A stretch of 64,000 bases of DNA, taken from assembly GCA_017983755.1 (NCBI GenBank), contig JAGOAU010000007.1:1-64000 (forward strand), in the 5' to 3' direction. The translations under genes were made by a program, and so were the position numbers. How positions within the stretch are numbered: the stretch's first letter is position 1; every line of letters begins with the position of its first letter. The DNA comes from Azonexus sp. (GTDB lineage: Bacteria; Pseudomonadota; Gammaproteobacteria; Burkholderiales; Rhodocyclaceae). The notes under the pieces are model-generated. The model was not told where the DNA came from and did not search any database. It worked only from the letters and a program-made list of their open reading frames with translations. Shown here in pieces: positions 8,303 through 16,766 of this stretch.

Positions 8303-8509
8303 ATGTCGAAGCTTCTGAAAATTGCCACCGCCCTGTCGATCCTGCTCGGCCTTACTGCCTGCACGGTAGTTCCGGCGCAGGTCGGCTACGCCGGTCCCGA
8401 TGTCGCGGTGGTCGTGCGCCCCGCACCGTATTACGGCGCGCCCGCGCCTTACTACTATGGCCCGCCGCGCCACGGTTACTGGCGTGGATACGGATATCGC
8501 CGCTGGTGA
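8303..8509 (+). CDS. Small Pro/Tyr-rich lipoprotein
   Basis: A 68-residue product with a signal peptide ending in the lipobox LTAC, so it is probably lipidated and exported to the envelope. The mature part is short and rich in Pro, Tyr, Gly and Arg (PYYGAPAPYYYGPPRHGYWR). Its ending is like that of the exported protein at 16331-16666, which finishes in PPRGYWR. Such small Tyr/Pro-rich envelope proteins are common in Betaproteobacteria and have no assigned role. The ATG at 8303 follows a weak purine-rich stretch. Confidence 0.72.
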   Translation: MSKLLKIATALSILLGLTACTVVPAQVGYAGPDVAVVVRPAPYYGAPAPYYYGPPRHGYWRGYGYRRW

Positions 8510-8528
8510 CCGGGACGGCGCGAAGCTC

Positions 8529-9194
8529 TCACTTCGCTGCCGGGATGAAGCGGACCCCCTGCAGGGTCTGCTCCGCCTCCTGGCGCAGCAAATCGTCGAG
8601 CCGCGTCGGCAATCCCGCTGGGCGCCGCTCCTGGAACGAACCGGTGACCGCCACTTCCGGATTGGCCGGATGGCGGCAAAAGAAGCCCTCGGCAACCCAC
8701 AGGAAGACGACCGGATTATCCTCCAGCATTTCCGGTTCCTCGCGCGAAACCAGGTAGCTGATGCAATCGGTGCCCTGCCAGGCAAAACTCTCGATCCGCA
8801 GCATTCCATAGCGATAGCCGTCAGAGTTCTCGTAGAGGGCGAACTTCAAGGCCGCCTCCAGGCCATCCGCGCTTGCCAGGTCATGCCCGGCATATTTCCC
8901 GGCCTTGATCTCGATGACGAAGGAAAGGTGTTCGCCATCCGGCAGCAGCTTTTTTAGCGGATCCTGTTTGCGAAAGGTCACGTACCCCGGTGTGGCACGC
9001 CGATAGTAGAGCCAGTGCTCGCCCCCGGGCGGTGCAACCGTGAAATCGAGTGTCTTGAGCGGCGGCATGTCCTCGGTCACCGGTTCCAGCGGCGAGCGCG
9101 CAGCTGCCCCGAGGCAAACCAGCATCACCATGACGCCGGCCAATGCGTGCGTGAGGCGGCGCGCCCGCCGAAACAGCAGGCGAACCTGATTCAC
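8529..9194 (-). CDS. Exported protein of unknown function
   Basis: A 221-residue protein; the start is placed at the GTG at 9194 because it overlaps the stop of the upstream yajD gene (GTGA), a coupling also compatible with the signal peptide that follows (LTHALAGVMVMLVCLGAAARS). The mature part contains PPLKTLDFTVAPPGGEHWLY, YVTFRKQDP, SFVIEIKAG and WVAEGFFCRHP. It has two Cys (TDCISY and FFCRHP) that might pair in the periplasm. No known catalytic motif is visible. It is last in the rhlE-yajD run and is likely co-transcribed. Function not recognised. Confidence 0.75.
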   Translation of the reverse strand: MNQVRLLFRRARRLTHALAGVMVMLVCLGAAARSPLEPVTEDMPPLKTLDFTVAPPGGEHWLYYRRATPGYVTFRKQDPLKKLLPDGEHLSFVIEIKAGKYAGHDLASADGLEAALKFALYENSDGYRYGMLRIESFAWQGTDCISYLVSREEPEMLEDNPVVFLWVAEGFFCRHPANPEVAVTGSFQERRPAGLPTRLDDLLRQEAEQTLQGVRFIPAAK

Positions 9195-9565
9195 CCCTTG
9201 CCATCCGTCTTCAGCAGCGCCTTCAGATTGGCGAACGGCGAATGCGAGGCGCCGCCGCCTTTCGCCTCGCCCATGCCGCCGTGCCCGCGGTCCGCCTCGA
9301 TCTGCTTCTGGTGCTCGTTGTCGTGGCAATACAGGCAGAGCAACTCCCAGTTGCTGCCATCCGGCGGATTGTTGTCGTGGTTGTGATCGCGGTGATGAAC
9401 GGTCAGTTCGCGGAGGTTGGCGACGGTGAACTCGCGGGCGCAACGACCGCAGATCCACGGGTAGATTTTCAGCGCCTGTTCCCGATAGCCTTTTTCCCGA
9501 TCTTCGCGGGCTTTGCGTGCGTCGAGCACGACACGGTCGAGACGGTTATGGTCGATGGATTTCAT
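9191..9565 (-). CDS. yajD: HNH nuclease-fold protein YajD
   Basis: The 124-residue product has the core GYREQALKIYPWICGRCAREF, LRELTVHHRDHNHDNN and WELLCLYCHDNEH, which is the YajD family almost word for word, including the HNH residues (HHRDHNH) and two CxxC pairs (CGRC and CLYC) that should hold a structural zinc ion. It is compared with E. coli YajD of 115 residues; the extra length is at the N-terminus. The ATG at 9565 is used; a GTG at 9580 that overlaps the rhlE stop is an equally reasonable start. The nuclease activity is expected from the fold, but the biological role is not established. Confidence 0.9.
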   Translation of the reverse strand: MKSIDHNRLDRVVLDARKAREDREKGYREQALKIYPWICGRCAREFTVANLRELTVHHRDHNHDNNPPDGSNWELLCLYCHDNEHQKQIEADRGHGGMGEAKGGGASHSPFANLKALLKTDGKG

Positions 9566-9576
9566 GGCGGGCGATC

Positions 9577-10911
9577 TCACGATGAGCGGCGGGTGGCTGT
9601 CCTGGCGACAATTTTACGGCCGCCGGTGCGCGCCCCGCTACGCCTCTGGCGCGCCTGCGGCTTGGCGTTTGCAGCCTGGCGCACGGCGGGCGCCGGGCTG
9701 GCAGCCGGCTTCGGCTTCTTGGGTTTTTTCGGCTTTTTGAGCACCTGGCCGGCCGCGTTGGTCAGCGGCACGCGATGGTCGGGCTCGAAACCGGCCTCCT
9801 CGAAGCGCGGCAAGGTCTGCCGGGTCAGGGTCTCGATGGCCGCAAGCTGGGTCACCTCGTCGGCGCAGACCAGCGACAGCGCCTCGCCGCTGGCACCGGC
9901 GCGGCCGGTGCGGCCGATGCGGTGGATGTAGTCTTCGGCGACGATGGGCAGGTCGAAATTGACGACCAGCGGCAGGTCGTCGATGTCGAGCCCGCGCGCC
10001 GCCACGTCGGTCGCCACCAGAATCTGCACCGCGCCCGCCTTGAAGCGCTCCAGAGCGCGCAGGCGGGCCGGTTGCGGCTTGTCGCCGTGAATCGAATCGG
10101 CGGCGACCCCCTGCGCCTGCAAAGTCGCGACCAGTTGCTCGACGCCCTTGCGGGTCTTGGCGAAGACAAGCACCTGGCCCCAGCGCCGCTTCCTGAGCAG
10201 GTGGCTGAACAATTCCGGCTTCTTTTTCTTGTCGACCGCAACCAGCGATTGCCGGACGCTGCGCGCCGCCGTATTGCGCGGGCTGGTTTCGATCGAGAGC
10301 GGGTTGTCGAGGATAGCGCCGGCCATCCGGCGGATGACATCAGAGAAGGTGGCCGAAAACAGCAGGGTCTGCCGGCGCTTCGGCAAGGCAGCGAACACCG
10401 CATCCAGCTCGCGGGAAAAGCCGAGATCGAGCATGCGGTCGGCTTCGTCGAGAACCAGAACCTGCAGCTGACCGAATTTGATCGCGTTCTGCCGATGCAG
10501 GTCGAGCAGGCGGCCGGGGGTCGCCACCACGACATCGATACCCTTGCGCAGCTTCATCATCTGCGGATTGATGCTGACCCCACCGTAGACAGCGCAAGTG
10601 CGCAGCGGCAGGTTTTGGCCATAGCTACCGATGCTCGTGCAGACTTGCTCTGCCAGTTCGCGCGTCGGCACCAGCACCAGGGCACGCACGGAATTGCTGG
10701 CGACCGGCACGCCTTCCGTAGCCAGACGCTGGAGGATCGGCAAGGCAAACCCGGCGGTCTTGCCGGTGCCCGTCTGCGCCGCCGCCATCAGGTCGCGCCC
10801 GGCCAGGATGGCGGGAATCGCCTGCGTCTGCACCGGCGTCGGCGTCTTGTAGGCGAGAGTGGCCAGTGCAGCAAGCAGGGGATCGATCAGGCCGAGTCGG
10901 GCAAAGGTCAT
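9577..10911 (-). CDS. rhlE: ATP-dependent RNA helicase RhlE
   Basis: A 444-residue DEAD-box helicase that unwinds RNA duplexes in ribosome assembly and RNA turnover. The motifs are in order: the Q motif (PTPVQTQAIP), AAQTGTGKTAGF (motif I), VLVPTRELAEQV (Ia), DEADRMLDLGF (II), FSATF (III), then VFAKTRKGVEQL (IV), VATDVAARGLDI (V) and HRIGRTGRAG (VI). The C-terminal tail is basic and Pro/Lys-rich (KKPKKPKKPKP and a final RSGARTGG), as in other RhlE proteins, and probably binds RNA. The gene is followed by yajD with an overlap. A GTYGACCGCAAC element lies inside it at 10231. Confidence 0.95.
   Translation of the reverse strand: MTFARLGLIDPLLAALATLAYKTPTPVQTQAIPAILAGRDLMAAAQTGTGKTAGFALPILQRLATEGVPVASNSVRALVLVPTRELAEQVCTSIGSYGQNLPLRTCAVYGGVSINPQMMKLRKGIDVVVATPGRLLDLHRQNAIKFGQLQVLVLDEADRMLDLGFSRELDAVFAALPKRRQTLLFSATFSDVIRRMAGAILDNPLSIETSPRNTAARSVRQSLVAVDKKKKPELFSHLLRKRRWGQVLVFAKTRKGVEQLVATLQAQGVAADSIHGDKPQPARLRALERFKAGAVQILVATDVAARGLDIDDLPLVVNFDLPIVAEDYIHRIGRTGRAGASGEALSLVCADEVTQLAAIETLTRQTLPRFEEAGFEPDHRVPLTNAAGQVLKKPKKPKKPKPAASPAPAVRQAANAKPQARQRRSGARTGGRKIVARTATRRSS
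10231..10242 (+). repeat. GTYGACCGCAAC element, copy 3 (inside rhlE)
   Basis: An exact GTCGACCGCAAC copy inside the coding region of rhlE, read there as V-A-V-D. A T-rich run TCTTTTTCTT lies directly before it. Confidence 0.6.
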
Positions 10912-10957
10912 GGCGCGGTAAATTCCGAAAATTCAGGGTGCACGGATCGACCTTGGC

Positions 10958-11362
10958 CTATTCGTGCGACTGCCGTCGCCCGGCCTTCAAAGAGGCGTGC
11001 CGCGCCTTGCTCTCCAGGCGCTTGGCGACAGAACTGCGCGTCGGCCGGGTCGGCCGCCGCTTCTTCGGCAGCACGGCGACGCTGGCCACCAGTTGCTCCA
11101 GGCGGCGCAGGGCTTCGCCGCGGTTTTTCTCCAGACTGCGGAATTCCTGCGCCTTGATAATGACCACCCCATCCTTGCTGATGCGCTGGTCGCCCAGTTT
11201 CAGCAGACGCTCGCGGATCGCTTCCGGCAATGACGAGGCGGCGATGTCGAAGCGCAGATGCACGGCGTTGCTGACCTTGTTGACGTTCTGGCCGCCCGCA
11301 CCCTGGGCGCGAATCGCGGTGATTTCGACTTCGTCGGGCGGAATGGTGAAATTGGGGCGCAC
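10958..11362 (-). CDS. arfB: Alternative ribosome-rescue factor ArfB
   Basis: A 134-residue peptidyl-tRNA hydrolase of the class I release-factor fold that rescues ribosomes stalled without a stop codon. The catalytic GGQ is in RAQGAGGQNVNKVSNAVHLR and the basic C-terminal tail (KKRRPTRPTRSSVAKRLESK, ending GRRQSHE) is the part that enters the empty mRNA channel. The length fits ArfB (YaeJ, 140 in E. coli), not full release factors. The start codon is GTG at 11362. It lies between the EamA permease and rhlE genes on the same strand. Confidence 0.94.
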   Translation of the reverse strand: MRPNFTIPPDEVEITAIRAQGAGGQNVNKVSNAVHLRFDIAASSLPEAIRERLLKLGDQRISKDGVVIIKAQEFRSLEKNRGEALRRLEQLVASVAVLPKKRRPTRPTRSSVAKRLESKARHASLKAGRRQSHE

Positions 11363-11388
11363 GGGAACGGCCAGCGGCTAGGGATGGC

Positions 11389-12279
11389 TCATTGTAGCGT
11401 TTCGCCCGCCACCTGCCGCCGCAGCGCGAATGCCTCGTTGGCGACCAGCGCCCCGAGCACCAGCACCCCGCCGAGCAGTACACTGGCCGGCGGCCGTTCC
11501 CCTGCACCCAGCCAGGCCCAGGTGACGCCGAAGATGACTTCCAGCAGGGCAAGCAAGGCGATTTCCGGCGCCGGCAGTTCGCGGCTCAGGCGGACGACGA
11601 GCAGGCAGGGCAGCGCCAGCTGTACGCTGCCAAGCAGCGCCAGCAGCCCGAGATCGTGGGCCGACGCCTGTAGCGGCCAGGCCAGCGGCAGCGTGACGGC
11701 GGCCGAGATCAGGGCGCCGAGCAGCACCGCCGGCAGCATGTCGGCAGCCTGCACGCCGGATTCTGCATTCCGTTGCAGCAGTATCCAGTTGATGGCGCCG
11801 GCAAGCGGCACCGCGCAGGCGACCAGCGAGCCGAGCAGCGCCCCGCCGCGACCGGCCTCGGCACCAAACATCGAGGCGATGCCGACCCCGGCGACGAGAA
11901 TCGCCAGCCAGGTATGCAGCGGCAGGCGTTGGCCGAGAAAGATGCGGGAAAGCAGCGCCGTCAGCATAGGCCCGATCGCCATCGTCACCAGCACGTTGGC
12001 GACCGTGGTCAGCGTCAGCGCCACCATGAAGGCGGTGTACATCACCGCCCAGCACAGGCCGGAAGCCCACAGCACGCGGTCGGCACGCAGCAGCCCGGGC
12101 CACAGCGCCGGACCGCGCAGCAGCGTCAGGCCGATGGCCAGCGTCAGCGCGTTGAACAGGCTGCGCCAGAAGGTGACTTCGAAACTGCGCGCGGCATCGA
12201 GATGGCGGATGACGACCCCGGCGATGCTCCACAGCAGCGTGACCAGCACCATCAGCGCCACGGCGCGGCGATGCGTCAT
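11389..12279 (-). CDS. EamA/DMT-family permease
   Basis: A 296-residue inner-membrane protein with about ten hydrophobic segments arranged as two EamA repeats; the first starts ALMVLVTLLWSIAGVVIRHL and the second begins near residue 150 with GSLVACAVPLAGAINWILLQ. The pattern WSIAGVVIRHLDAARSFEVTFWRSLF, seen here in parts, is typical of the drug/metabolite transporter superfamily, which exports amino acids, nucleobases or other small metabolites. The substrate cannot be read from sequence. The gene starts six bases after the rlmB stop and probably shares its transcript. Confidence 0.88.
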   Translation of the reverse strand: MTHRRAVALMVLVTLLWSIAGVVIRHLDAARSFEVTFWRSLFNALTLAIGLTLLRGPALWPGLLRADRVLWASGLCWAVMYTAFMVALTLTTVANVLVTMAIGPMLTALLSRIFLGQRLPLHTWLAILVAGVGIASMFGAEAGRGGALLGSLVACAVPLAGAINWILLQRNAESGVQAADMLPAVLLGALISAAVTLPLAWPLQASAHDLGLLALLGSVQLALPCLLVVRLSRELPAPEIALLALLEVIFGVTWAWLGAGERPPASVLLGGVLVLGALVANEAFALRRQVAGETLQ

Positions 12280-12285
12280 GCCGGA

Positions 12286-13020
12286 TCAGCCGCGCCGACG
12301 GCGGGCTTCGTAGAGGCAGACGCCGGCCGCCACCGAAACGTTGAGGCTTTCGACGGCGCCGTGCATCGGAATGCGCACCAGCTGGTCGCAAGTCTCGCGC
12401 GTCAGGCGGCGCATGCCCTCGCCCTCGGCGCCGAGCACCCAGGCCGTGGCCTGCGGCCAGTCGGCGGCGTAGAGATCGCTTTCCGCCTCGCCGGCGGTGC
12501 CGATCACCCAGATGTCGCGCTCCTTGAGTTCGCGCAGGGTGCGGGCGAGATTGGTGACCATCACGTAGGGCACGCTTTCGGCGGCGCCGCTGGCGGTCTT
12601 TGCCGCCACGTCGGTCAGGCCGACGGCGCGATCCTTGGGCGCGATCACCGCGTGCACGCCGGCGGCGTCGGCGACGCGCAGGCAGGCGCCGAGGTTGCGC
12701 GGGTCGGTGATGCCGTCGAGCACCAGCAGGAACGCCGGTTCCTCCAGCGTATCGAGCACGTCATCCAGATGCGCCGCCTTGCACCCGCCCTCGACACGGG
12801 CGATGACGCCCTGGTGTTTGGCACCCGGCGCCATGCCGTCGAGCCGCTTGCCGTCCGTGATGATGATCTTGACGCCCTGCAGCTCGGCGTGTGCCAAGAG
12901 GTCGCGGGCGCGCGCATCCTGGCGCGTGGCGTCGACCATGATCTCCTTGAGCGAATCGGGATCGTGGCGCAGCTTGGCGGTAATGGCATGGAAGCCGTAA
13001 ATCAGGCGTGAAGAGGACAT
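12286..13020 (-). CDS. rlmB: 23S rRNA (guanosine-2'-O)-methyltransferase RlmB
   Basis: A 244-residue SPOUT enzyme that methylates the ribose of G2251 in the peptidyl-transferase loop of 23S rRNA using S-adenosylmethionine. The N-terminal substrate-binding part ([17 protein letters not shown]) is followed by the trefoil-knot motifs [29 protein letters not shown] and [18 protein letters not shown]. In many bacteria rlmB follows rnr directly; here the carbonic anhydrase gene sits between them on the other strand. Confidence 0.95.
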   Translation of the reverse strand: MSSSRLIYGFHAITAKLRHDPDSLKEIMVDATRQDARARDLLAHAELQGVKIIITDGKRLDGMAPGAKHQGVIARVEGGCKAAHLDDVLDTLEEPAFLLVLDGITDPRNLGACLRVADAAGVHAVIAPKDRAVGLTDVAAKTASGAAESVPYVMVTNLARTLRELKERDIWVIGTAGEAESDLYAADWPQATAWVLGAEGEGMRRLTRETCDQLVRIPMHGAVESLNVSVAAGVCLYEARRRRG

Positions 13021-13117
13021 CGCGTCGGTCTGTTCGGGAAAGGTGGCGAGTCTACCACCGCCGGCCGCTCACGCCGGCGCATGCCAAGGTAACATTCCGC
13101 CAACCAGGGAGAGAGAA

Positions 13118-13183
13118 ATGACAACGACGATCCGCATGCCGCTTGCGTTAATGCTGTCCGGCCAGGGCGAGGTGATGCCTTGA
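13118..13183 (+). CDS. Possible 21-codon leader peptide before the carbonic anhydrase gene
   Basis: A short frame ATG...TGA (begins MTTTIRMPLALM, ends QGEVMP) with a good ribosome site, GGGAGAGAGAA, directly before its ATG. Its TGA stop overlaps the TTG start of the next gene (TTGA). This arrangement suggests translational coupling. It could also be a vestigial upstream start with the real gene reading through a lost frame. No regulatory codons stand out. Confidence 0.4.
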   Translation: MTTTIRMPLALMLSGQGEVMP

Positions 13184-13776
13184 TCCGCACCCTGCTCGAC
13201 GGCAACCGCCGCTTCGTGACCGAGGTTTTCGGCAAGGACAAGGAGTACTTCGCCGACCTGCGCAAGGCGCAGAATCCCACCGTGCTGTGGATCGGCTGCT
13301 CGGATTCGCGGGTGCCGGTCAACACCATTACCCAGACCAAGGCCGGCGAGGTGTTCGTGCATCGCAACGTCGGCAACATCGTCGCCACCAACGATTGGAA
13401 CCTGTCGGCGGTCCTCGAATTCTCGATCAACCACCTGTACATTCCCGACATTATCGTCTGCGGCCATTACGGCTGCGGCGGCATCCGTGCCCTCGACGAG
13501 GACCAGGGCGACGACCGCTATATTCCGATCTGGCTGATCAACGCCCAGAAGGCGGTCAACCGCGTCGAGCGCCGGCTGGAGGCGGGCCTCGCCGAAGTCG
13601 ATCCGGAAACCCGGCATCGCCTGATCGTCGATGAAAATGTCCGCCTGCAGATCGAGCACCTGCAGGAATACCCCTTCGTCGCCAGCGCCATGAAAGCCGG
13701 CAAGCTACGGCTGCACGGCTGGGTTTACGACATCGGCAGCGGCGAAATCAGGATCATCGCCGGCCCCGAAGAATAA
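13180..13776 (+). CDS. can: Beta-class carbonic anhydrase
   Basis: A 198-residue zinc enzyme that interconverts CO2 and bicarbonate in the cytoplasm, supplying carboxylases. Zinc-ligand and catalytic residues are visible in WIGCSDSRVP (Cys40, Asp42, Arg44) and in CGHYGCGGI (His and Cys near residues 95 and 98). The C-terminal KLRLHGWVYDIGSGEIR is typical of the family. The start is a TTG at 13180, the only in-frame choice that gives the normal N-terminus; it overlaps the stop of a 21-codon leader. The gene is on the opposite strand to its neighbours rlmB and rnr. Confidence 0.93.
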   Translation: MIRTLLDGNRRFVTEVFGKDKEYFADLRKAQNPTVLWIGCSDSRVPVNTITQTKAGEVFVHRNVGNIVATNDWNLSAVLEFSINHLYIPDIIVCGHYGCGGIRALDEDQGDDRYIPIWLINAQKAVNRVERRLEAGLAEVDPETRHRLIVDENVRLQIEHLQEYPFVASAMKAGKLRLHGWVYDIGSGEIRIIAGPEE

Positions 13777-13797
13777 AACCGTCGCGGCCGGTGCCGG

Positions 13798-13809
13798 TTG
13801 CGGTCAACC
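13798..13809 (-). repeat. GTYGACCGCAAC element, copy 4 (TTGACC variant)
   Basis: GTTGCGGTCAAC in the 27-base gap between the can stop and the rnr stop; an inverted T-run, CCCCGTTTTTTGG, follows. It overlaps the end of rnr. Confidence 0.65.
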
Positions 13810-16014
13810 CCGTTTTTTGGCCTTTTTTGGCACCTGCTGCTGGCCGGCCAGCACGAAGTCGATCTTGTTGCTCTCCAGATCGGCGCGCACCAGCCTGACC
13901 CGGACCCGGTCGCCGAGGCGGAAACGCTGGCCGGTACGCTCGCCGAGCATCTGGTGCTTGATATTGTCGAACTGGAAATAGTCGGCGCCGAGTTCGGAAA
14001 CGTGCACCAGGCCTTCGATGTAGATCGTGTCGAGGGCGACGAAGATGCCGAAAGCGGTGACGGCCGAAATCGTGCCGTCGAATTCCTCGCCGATGCGCTC
14101 CTTCATGAAGAAGCACTTGAGCCAATTCTCGACGTCGCGCGTCGCCTCGTCGGCTCGGCGTTCGGTCGCCGAGCAATGCAGGCCGATCTCCTCCCAGTCC
14201 CCGGCCGGCGTGTATTTTTCGCCGGCGAGCACGGCCTTGATGGCGCGATGCACCAGCAGGTCGGGGTAGCGGCGGATCGGCGAGGTGAAGTGGGTGTAGT
14301 GCTCGTAGGCGAGGCCAAAATGGCCGACGTTGTCAGGGCTGTACATCGCCTGGCGCAGCGAACGCAGCATCACCGTCTGCAGCAACTGGAAATCGGGGCG
14401 CGGCTTGATCTGTTCGAGCAGCTTGGCGTAGTCCTTGGCCTTGGGATCGTCGCCGCCGCCCAGCGGCAGGCCGAACTCGCCGAGGAAGCTGCGCAGGTTC
14501 TTCAGCTTCTCCTCGCCCGGCGCTTCGTGAATGCGGAACAGGCAGGTCTGCTTGTGCTCGGCCAGAAAATCGGAGGCGCAAACATTGGCCGCCAGCATGC
14601 ATTCCTCGATGATGCGGTGCGCGTCGTTGCGCACCACCGGCACGATGTTCTCGATCTTGCCCTGGTCGTTGAACAGCATCTGCGTTTCTATGGTCTCGAA
14701 GTCGATCGCGCCGCGCACGCCGCGCGCCTTGTGCAGCGCATGGAAGAGCTTGTAGAGATTCTGCAGATGCGGCTGCAGTGAAATATGGATGTCGCTTTCC
14801 GGCTTGGCCGCGCCGGACAGCCACGACCAGACCTGGTTGTAGGTCAGGCGCGCCCTGGAGCGGAACACCGCCCGGCAGAAGCGGTACTTGCCGATCTTGC
14901 CGGCGGCGCTGATTTCCATGTCGCAGACCATGGCCATGCGCTCGACATCAGGGTTCAGCGAGCAGATGCCGTTCGACAGTTTCTCCGGCAGCATCGGGAT
15001 CACCCGGCGCGGAAAATAGACCGAGTTGCCGCGATCCATCGCCTCCTTGTCGAGCGTCATGCCCGGCTTGACGTAATGCGAGACGTCGGCGATCGCCACC
15101 ACCAGCCGCCAGCCGCGACCTTTCTTTTCGCAGAACACGGCGTCGTCGAAATCGCGCGCCGTCTCGCCGTCGATGGTCACCAGCGGCAGGTCGCGCAAAT
15201 CCTCGCGCCCGGCGAGGTCGGCTTTCCTGACCTTGTCCGGCAACGCCTTGTTTTCCTCGAGCGCGGCCTTTGAGAATTCGAACGGCAGATCGTGCTTCCT
15301 GAGCGCGATCTCGATCTCCATGCCGGGATCGGCATAGGTTCCGAGCACCTCGGTGATGCGTCCGATCGGCTGCGAGAACTTGCTCGGCTGCTCGATGATA
15401 TCGACCATCACCACCTGCCCGGACTGCGGCTTGATCTTGGCCTTCTTCTCCGGCGGCACCAGGATGTCCTGCGCGATGCGCCGGTTCTCCGGCACCACGA
15501 AGACGACGCCATGCTCGACGAAGACGCGGCCGACGACGCGCGTGTTGGCACGCTCGGTGACCTCGACGATGCTGCCCTCGGGGCGCCCCTTGCGGTCGAT
15601 GCCGACGACACGCACCAGAGCGCGGTCGCCATGCAGCACCTTGCCCATCTGGTGCTGATCGAGAAAGATGTCGGCGCTGCCGTCGTCGGGAATCAGGAAA
15701 CCGTAGCCGTCCTGATGGCCCTGAATCTTGCCGGCCGTCAGGCTGGCGCGCTCAGGCAGGATGTAGGCGCCTTTGCGGTTGCGCATCAGCTGGCCTTCGC
15801 GCTCCATGGCGCCCAGCCGGCGCTGGAACATCTCGCGTTCGCTGCCGGCAATGTCCAGCAATTCGGTCAATTCGATGAAGCTCAGCGGCCGACCTTCGTC
15901 GGCCAGTATCTGCGAAACATACTCGCGCGACGGCAACGGAAACTCGTAGCGCGCCGACTCGCGTTCGAAGAACGGATCGGCACGGCGGATCTTGGATAGT
16001 TTTTTTCTTGACAT
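13804..16014 (-). CDS. rnr: Ribonuclease R
   Basis: A 736-residue 3'-5' exoribonuclease that degrades structured RNA. The start ATG at 16014 gives the usual beginning MSRKKLSKIRRADPFFERES. N-terminal winged-helix and cold-shock parts (residues 1-230) precede the RNB catalytic domain with IDGETARDFDDAVFCEK, which carries the metal-binding aspartates, and YFPRRVIPMLPEKLSNGICS. A C-terminal S1 domain contains AVTAFGIFVALDTIYIEGLVH. The tail is a short lysine-rich stretch (KKAKKRG), less than in E. coli RNase R (813). The start region overlaps the -35 box of the divergent tRNA-Leu promoter. Confidence 0.96.
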   Translation of the reverse strand: MSRKKLSKIRRADPFFERESARYEFPLPSREYVSQILADEGRPLSFIELTELLDIAGSEREMFQRRLGAMEREGQLMRNRKGAYILPERASLTAGKIQGHQDGYGFLIPDDGSADIFLDQHQMGKVLHGDRALVRVVGIDRKGRPEGSIVEVTERANTRVVGRVFVEHGVVFVVPENRRIAQDILVPPEKKAKIKPQSGQVVMVDIIEQPSKFSQPIGRITEVLGTYADPGMEIEIALRKHDLPFEFSKAALEENKALPDKVRKADLAGREDLRDLPLVTIDGETARDFDDAVFCEKKGRGWRLVVAIADVSHYVKPGMTLDKEAMDRGNSVYFPRRVIPMLPEKLSNGICSLNPDVERMAMVCDMEISAAGKIGKYRFCRAVFRSRARLTYNQVWSWLSGAAKPESDIHISLQPHLQNLYKLFHALHKARGVRGAIDFETIETQMLFNDQGKIENIVPVVRNDAHRIIEECMLAANVCASDFLAEHKQTCLFRIHEAPGEEKLKNLRSFLGEFGLPLGGGDDPKAKDYAKLLEQIKPRPDFQLLQTVMLRSLRQAMYSPDNVGHFGLAYEHYTHFTSPIRRYPDLLVHRAIKAVLAGEKYTPAGDWEEIGLHCSATERRADEATRDVENWLKCFFMKERIGEEFDGTISAVTAFGIFVALDTIYIEGLVHVSELGADYFQFDNIKHQMLGERTGQRFRLGDRVRVRLVRADLESNKIDFVLAGQQQVPKKAKKRG

Positions 16015-16035
16015 GTCTTTTTCTTTCTTTATAAT
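16008..16035 (+). promoter_or_regulatory. Consensus sigma-70 promoter of tRNA-Leu
   Basis: TTGACA at 16008-16013 and TATAAT at 16030-16035, both perfect, with a 16-base spacer. The predicted start of transcription is about 14 bases upstream of the mature tRNA. The -35 box overlaps the start codon of rnr on the other strand. Confidence 0.88.
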
Positions 16036-16055
16036 TCGCCGCTCTTCGCACCTGT

Positions 16056-16140
<85 letters not shown>

Positions 16141-16153
16141 GCGATTTTGATCG

Positions 16154-16181
16154 AAGGCCTTGTCTTGACAAGGCCTTTTTT
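16154..16181 (+). terminator. Intrinsic terminator of tRNA-Leu
   Basis: A 10-base-pair stem (AAGGCCTTGT with ACAAGGCCTT around CTTG) followed by a T-run, 14 bases after the CCA end. Confidence 0.9.
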
Positions 16182-16202
16182 CATTTTCGCCGCTTTTTTC
16201 CG

Positions 16203-16214
16203 GTCGACCGCAAC
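16203..16214 (+). repeat. GTYGACCGCAAC element, copy 5
   Basis: Exact GTCGACCGCAAC about 20 bases after the tRNA terminator, with a T-run GCTTTTTTCCG directly before it. Confidence 0.8.
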
Positions 16215-16330
16215 AGGCGCATATCGACTCGGGGGCCATTGTCTCACATGGCCGGCGCCCGGTAACAAATGCTCACAATTCTGCCGGAGCACATCGTCAT
16301 CCGCCTCTCCCGGGCCGCGTTATTCGGTTC

Positions 16331-16666
16331 ATGAAAACGACAACCATCTCCCTCTGTATGGCACTCGGCCTGACGCTGGGTGCTTCCACCAGCGCCCTCG
16401 CCGATCATGGGCAGCGCGGCCGGCACTACGACGGTCCGCCGCGCCACCATCACTACCACGGCGAAAGTCACCTCAGCAACAGTTGGGGCGGCCCCGCCGC
16501 CGTGCTGGCGATTGCCGGTATCGCCGCCGGCGTGGCCGCCGCCAGCTACTACGCACCGCCCCCGCAACCGGTCTATGTGCAGCCGCCGGAACCCGTCTAC
16601 ATCGAGGCGCCACAGCCGGTTTATGTGGCACCACCGAGAGGCTACTGGCGCTATTCAGAGTATTAG
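16331..16666 (+). CDS. Small exported protein with a Pro-rich C-terminus
   Basis: A 111-residue protein. Residues 1-24 form a signal peptide (TTISLCMALGLTLGASTSALA). A His-rich stretch (PPRHHHYHGESH) and a glycine/alanine hydrophobic segment (AAVLAIAGIAAGVAAASYYA) follow, which may cross or associate with a membrane. The end has three PxPVYxxPP-type repeats (QPVYVQPPEPVYIEAPQPVY) and finishes PPRGYWRYSEY. The GYWR ending is shared with the lipoprotein at 8303-8509. The family has no assigned role. The gene is read alone with the M23 peptidase gene 100 bases downstream on the same strand. Confidence 0.78.
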   Translation: MKTTTISLCMALGLTLGASTSALADHGQRGRHYDGPPRHHHYHGESHLSNSWGGPAAVLAIAGIAAGVAAASYYAPPPQPVYVQPPEPVYIEAPQPVYVAPPRGYWRYSEY

Positions 16667-16766
16667 CAGCCGCATTGGCGGCTCCCAGGCAAGGCATGGA
16701 CTGACGGCCGGCAACACCGTAGAGTGGAACTCCCGCATCACGCTCCGGACCCCGCCCCGTAAATCC

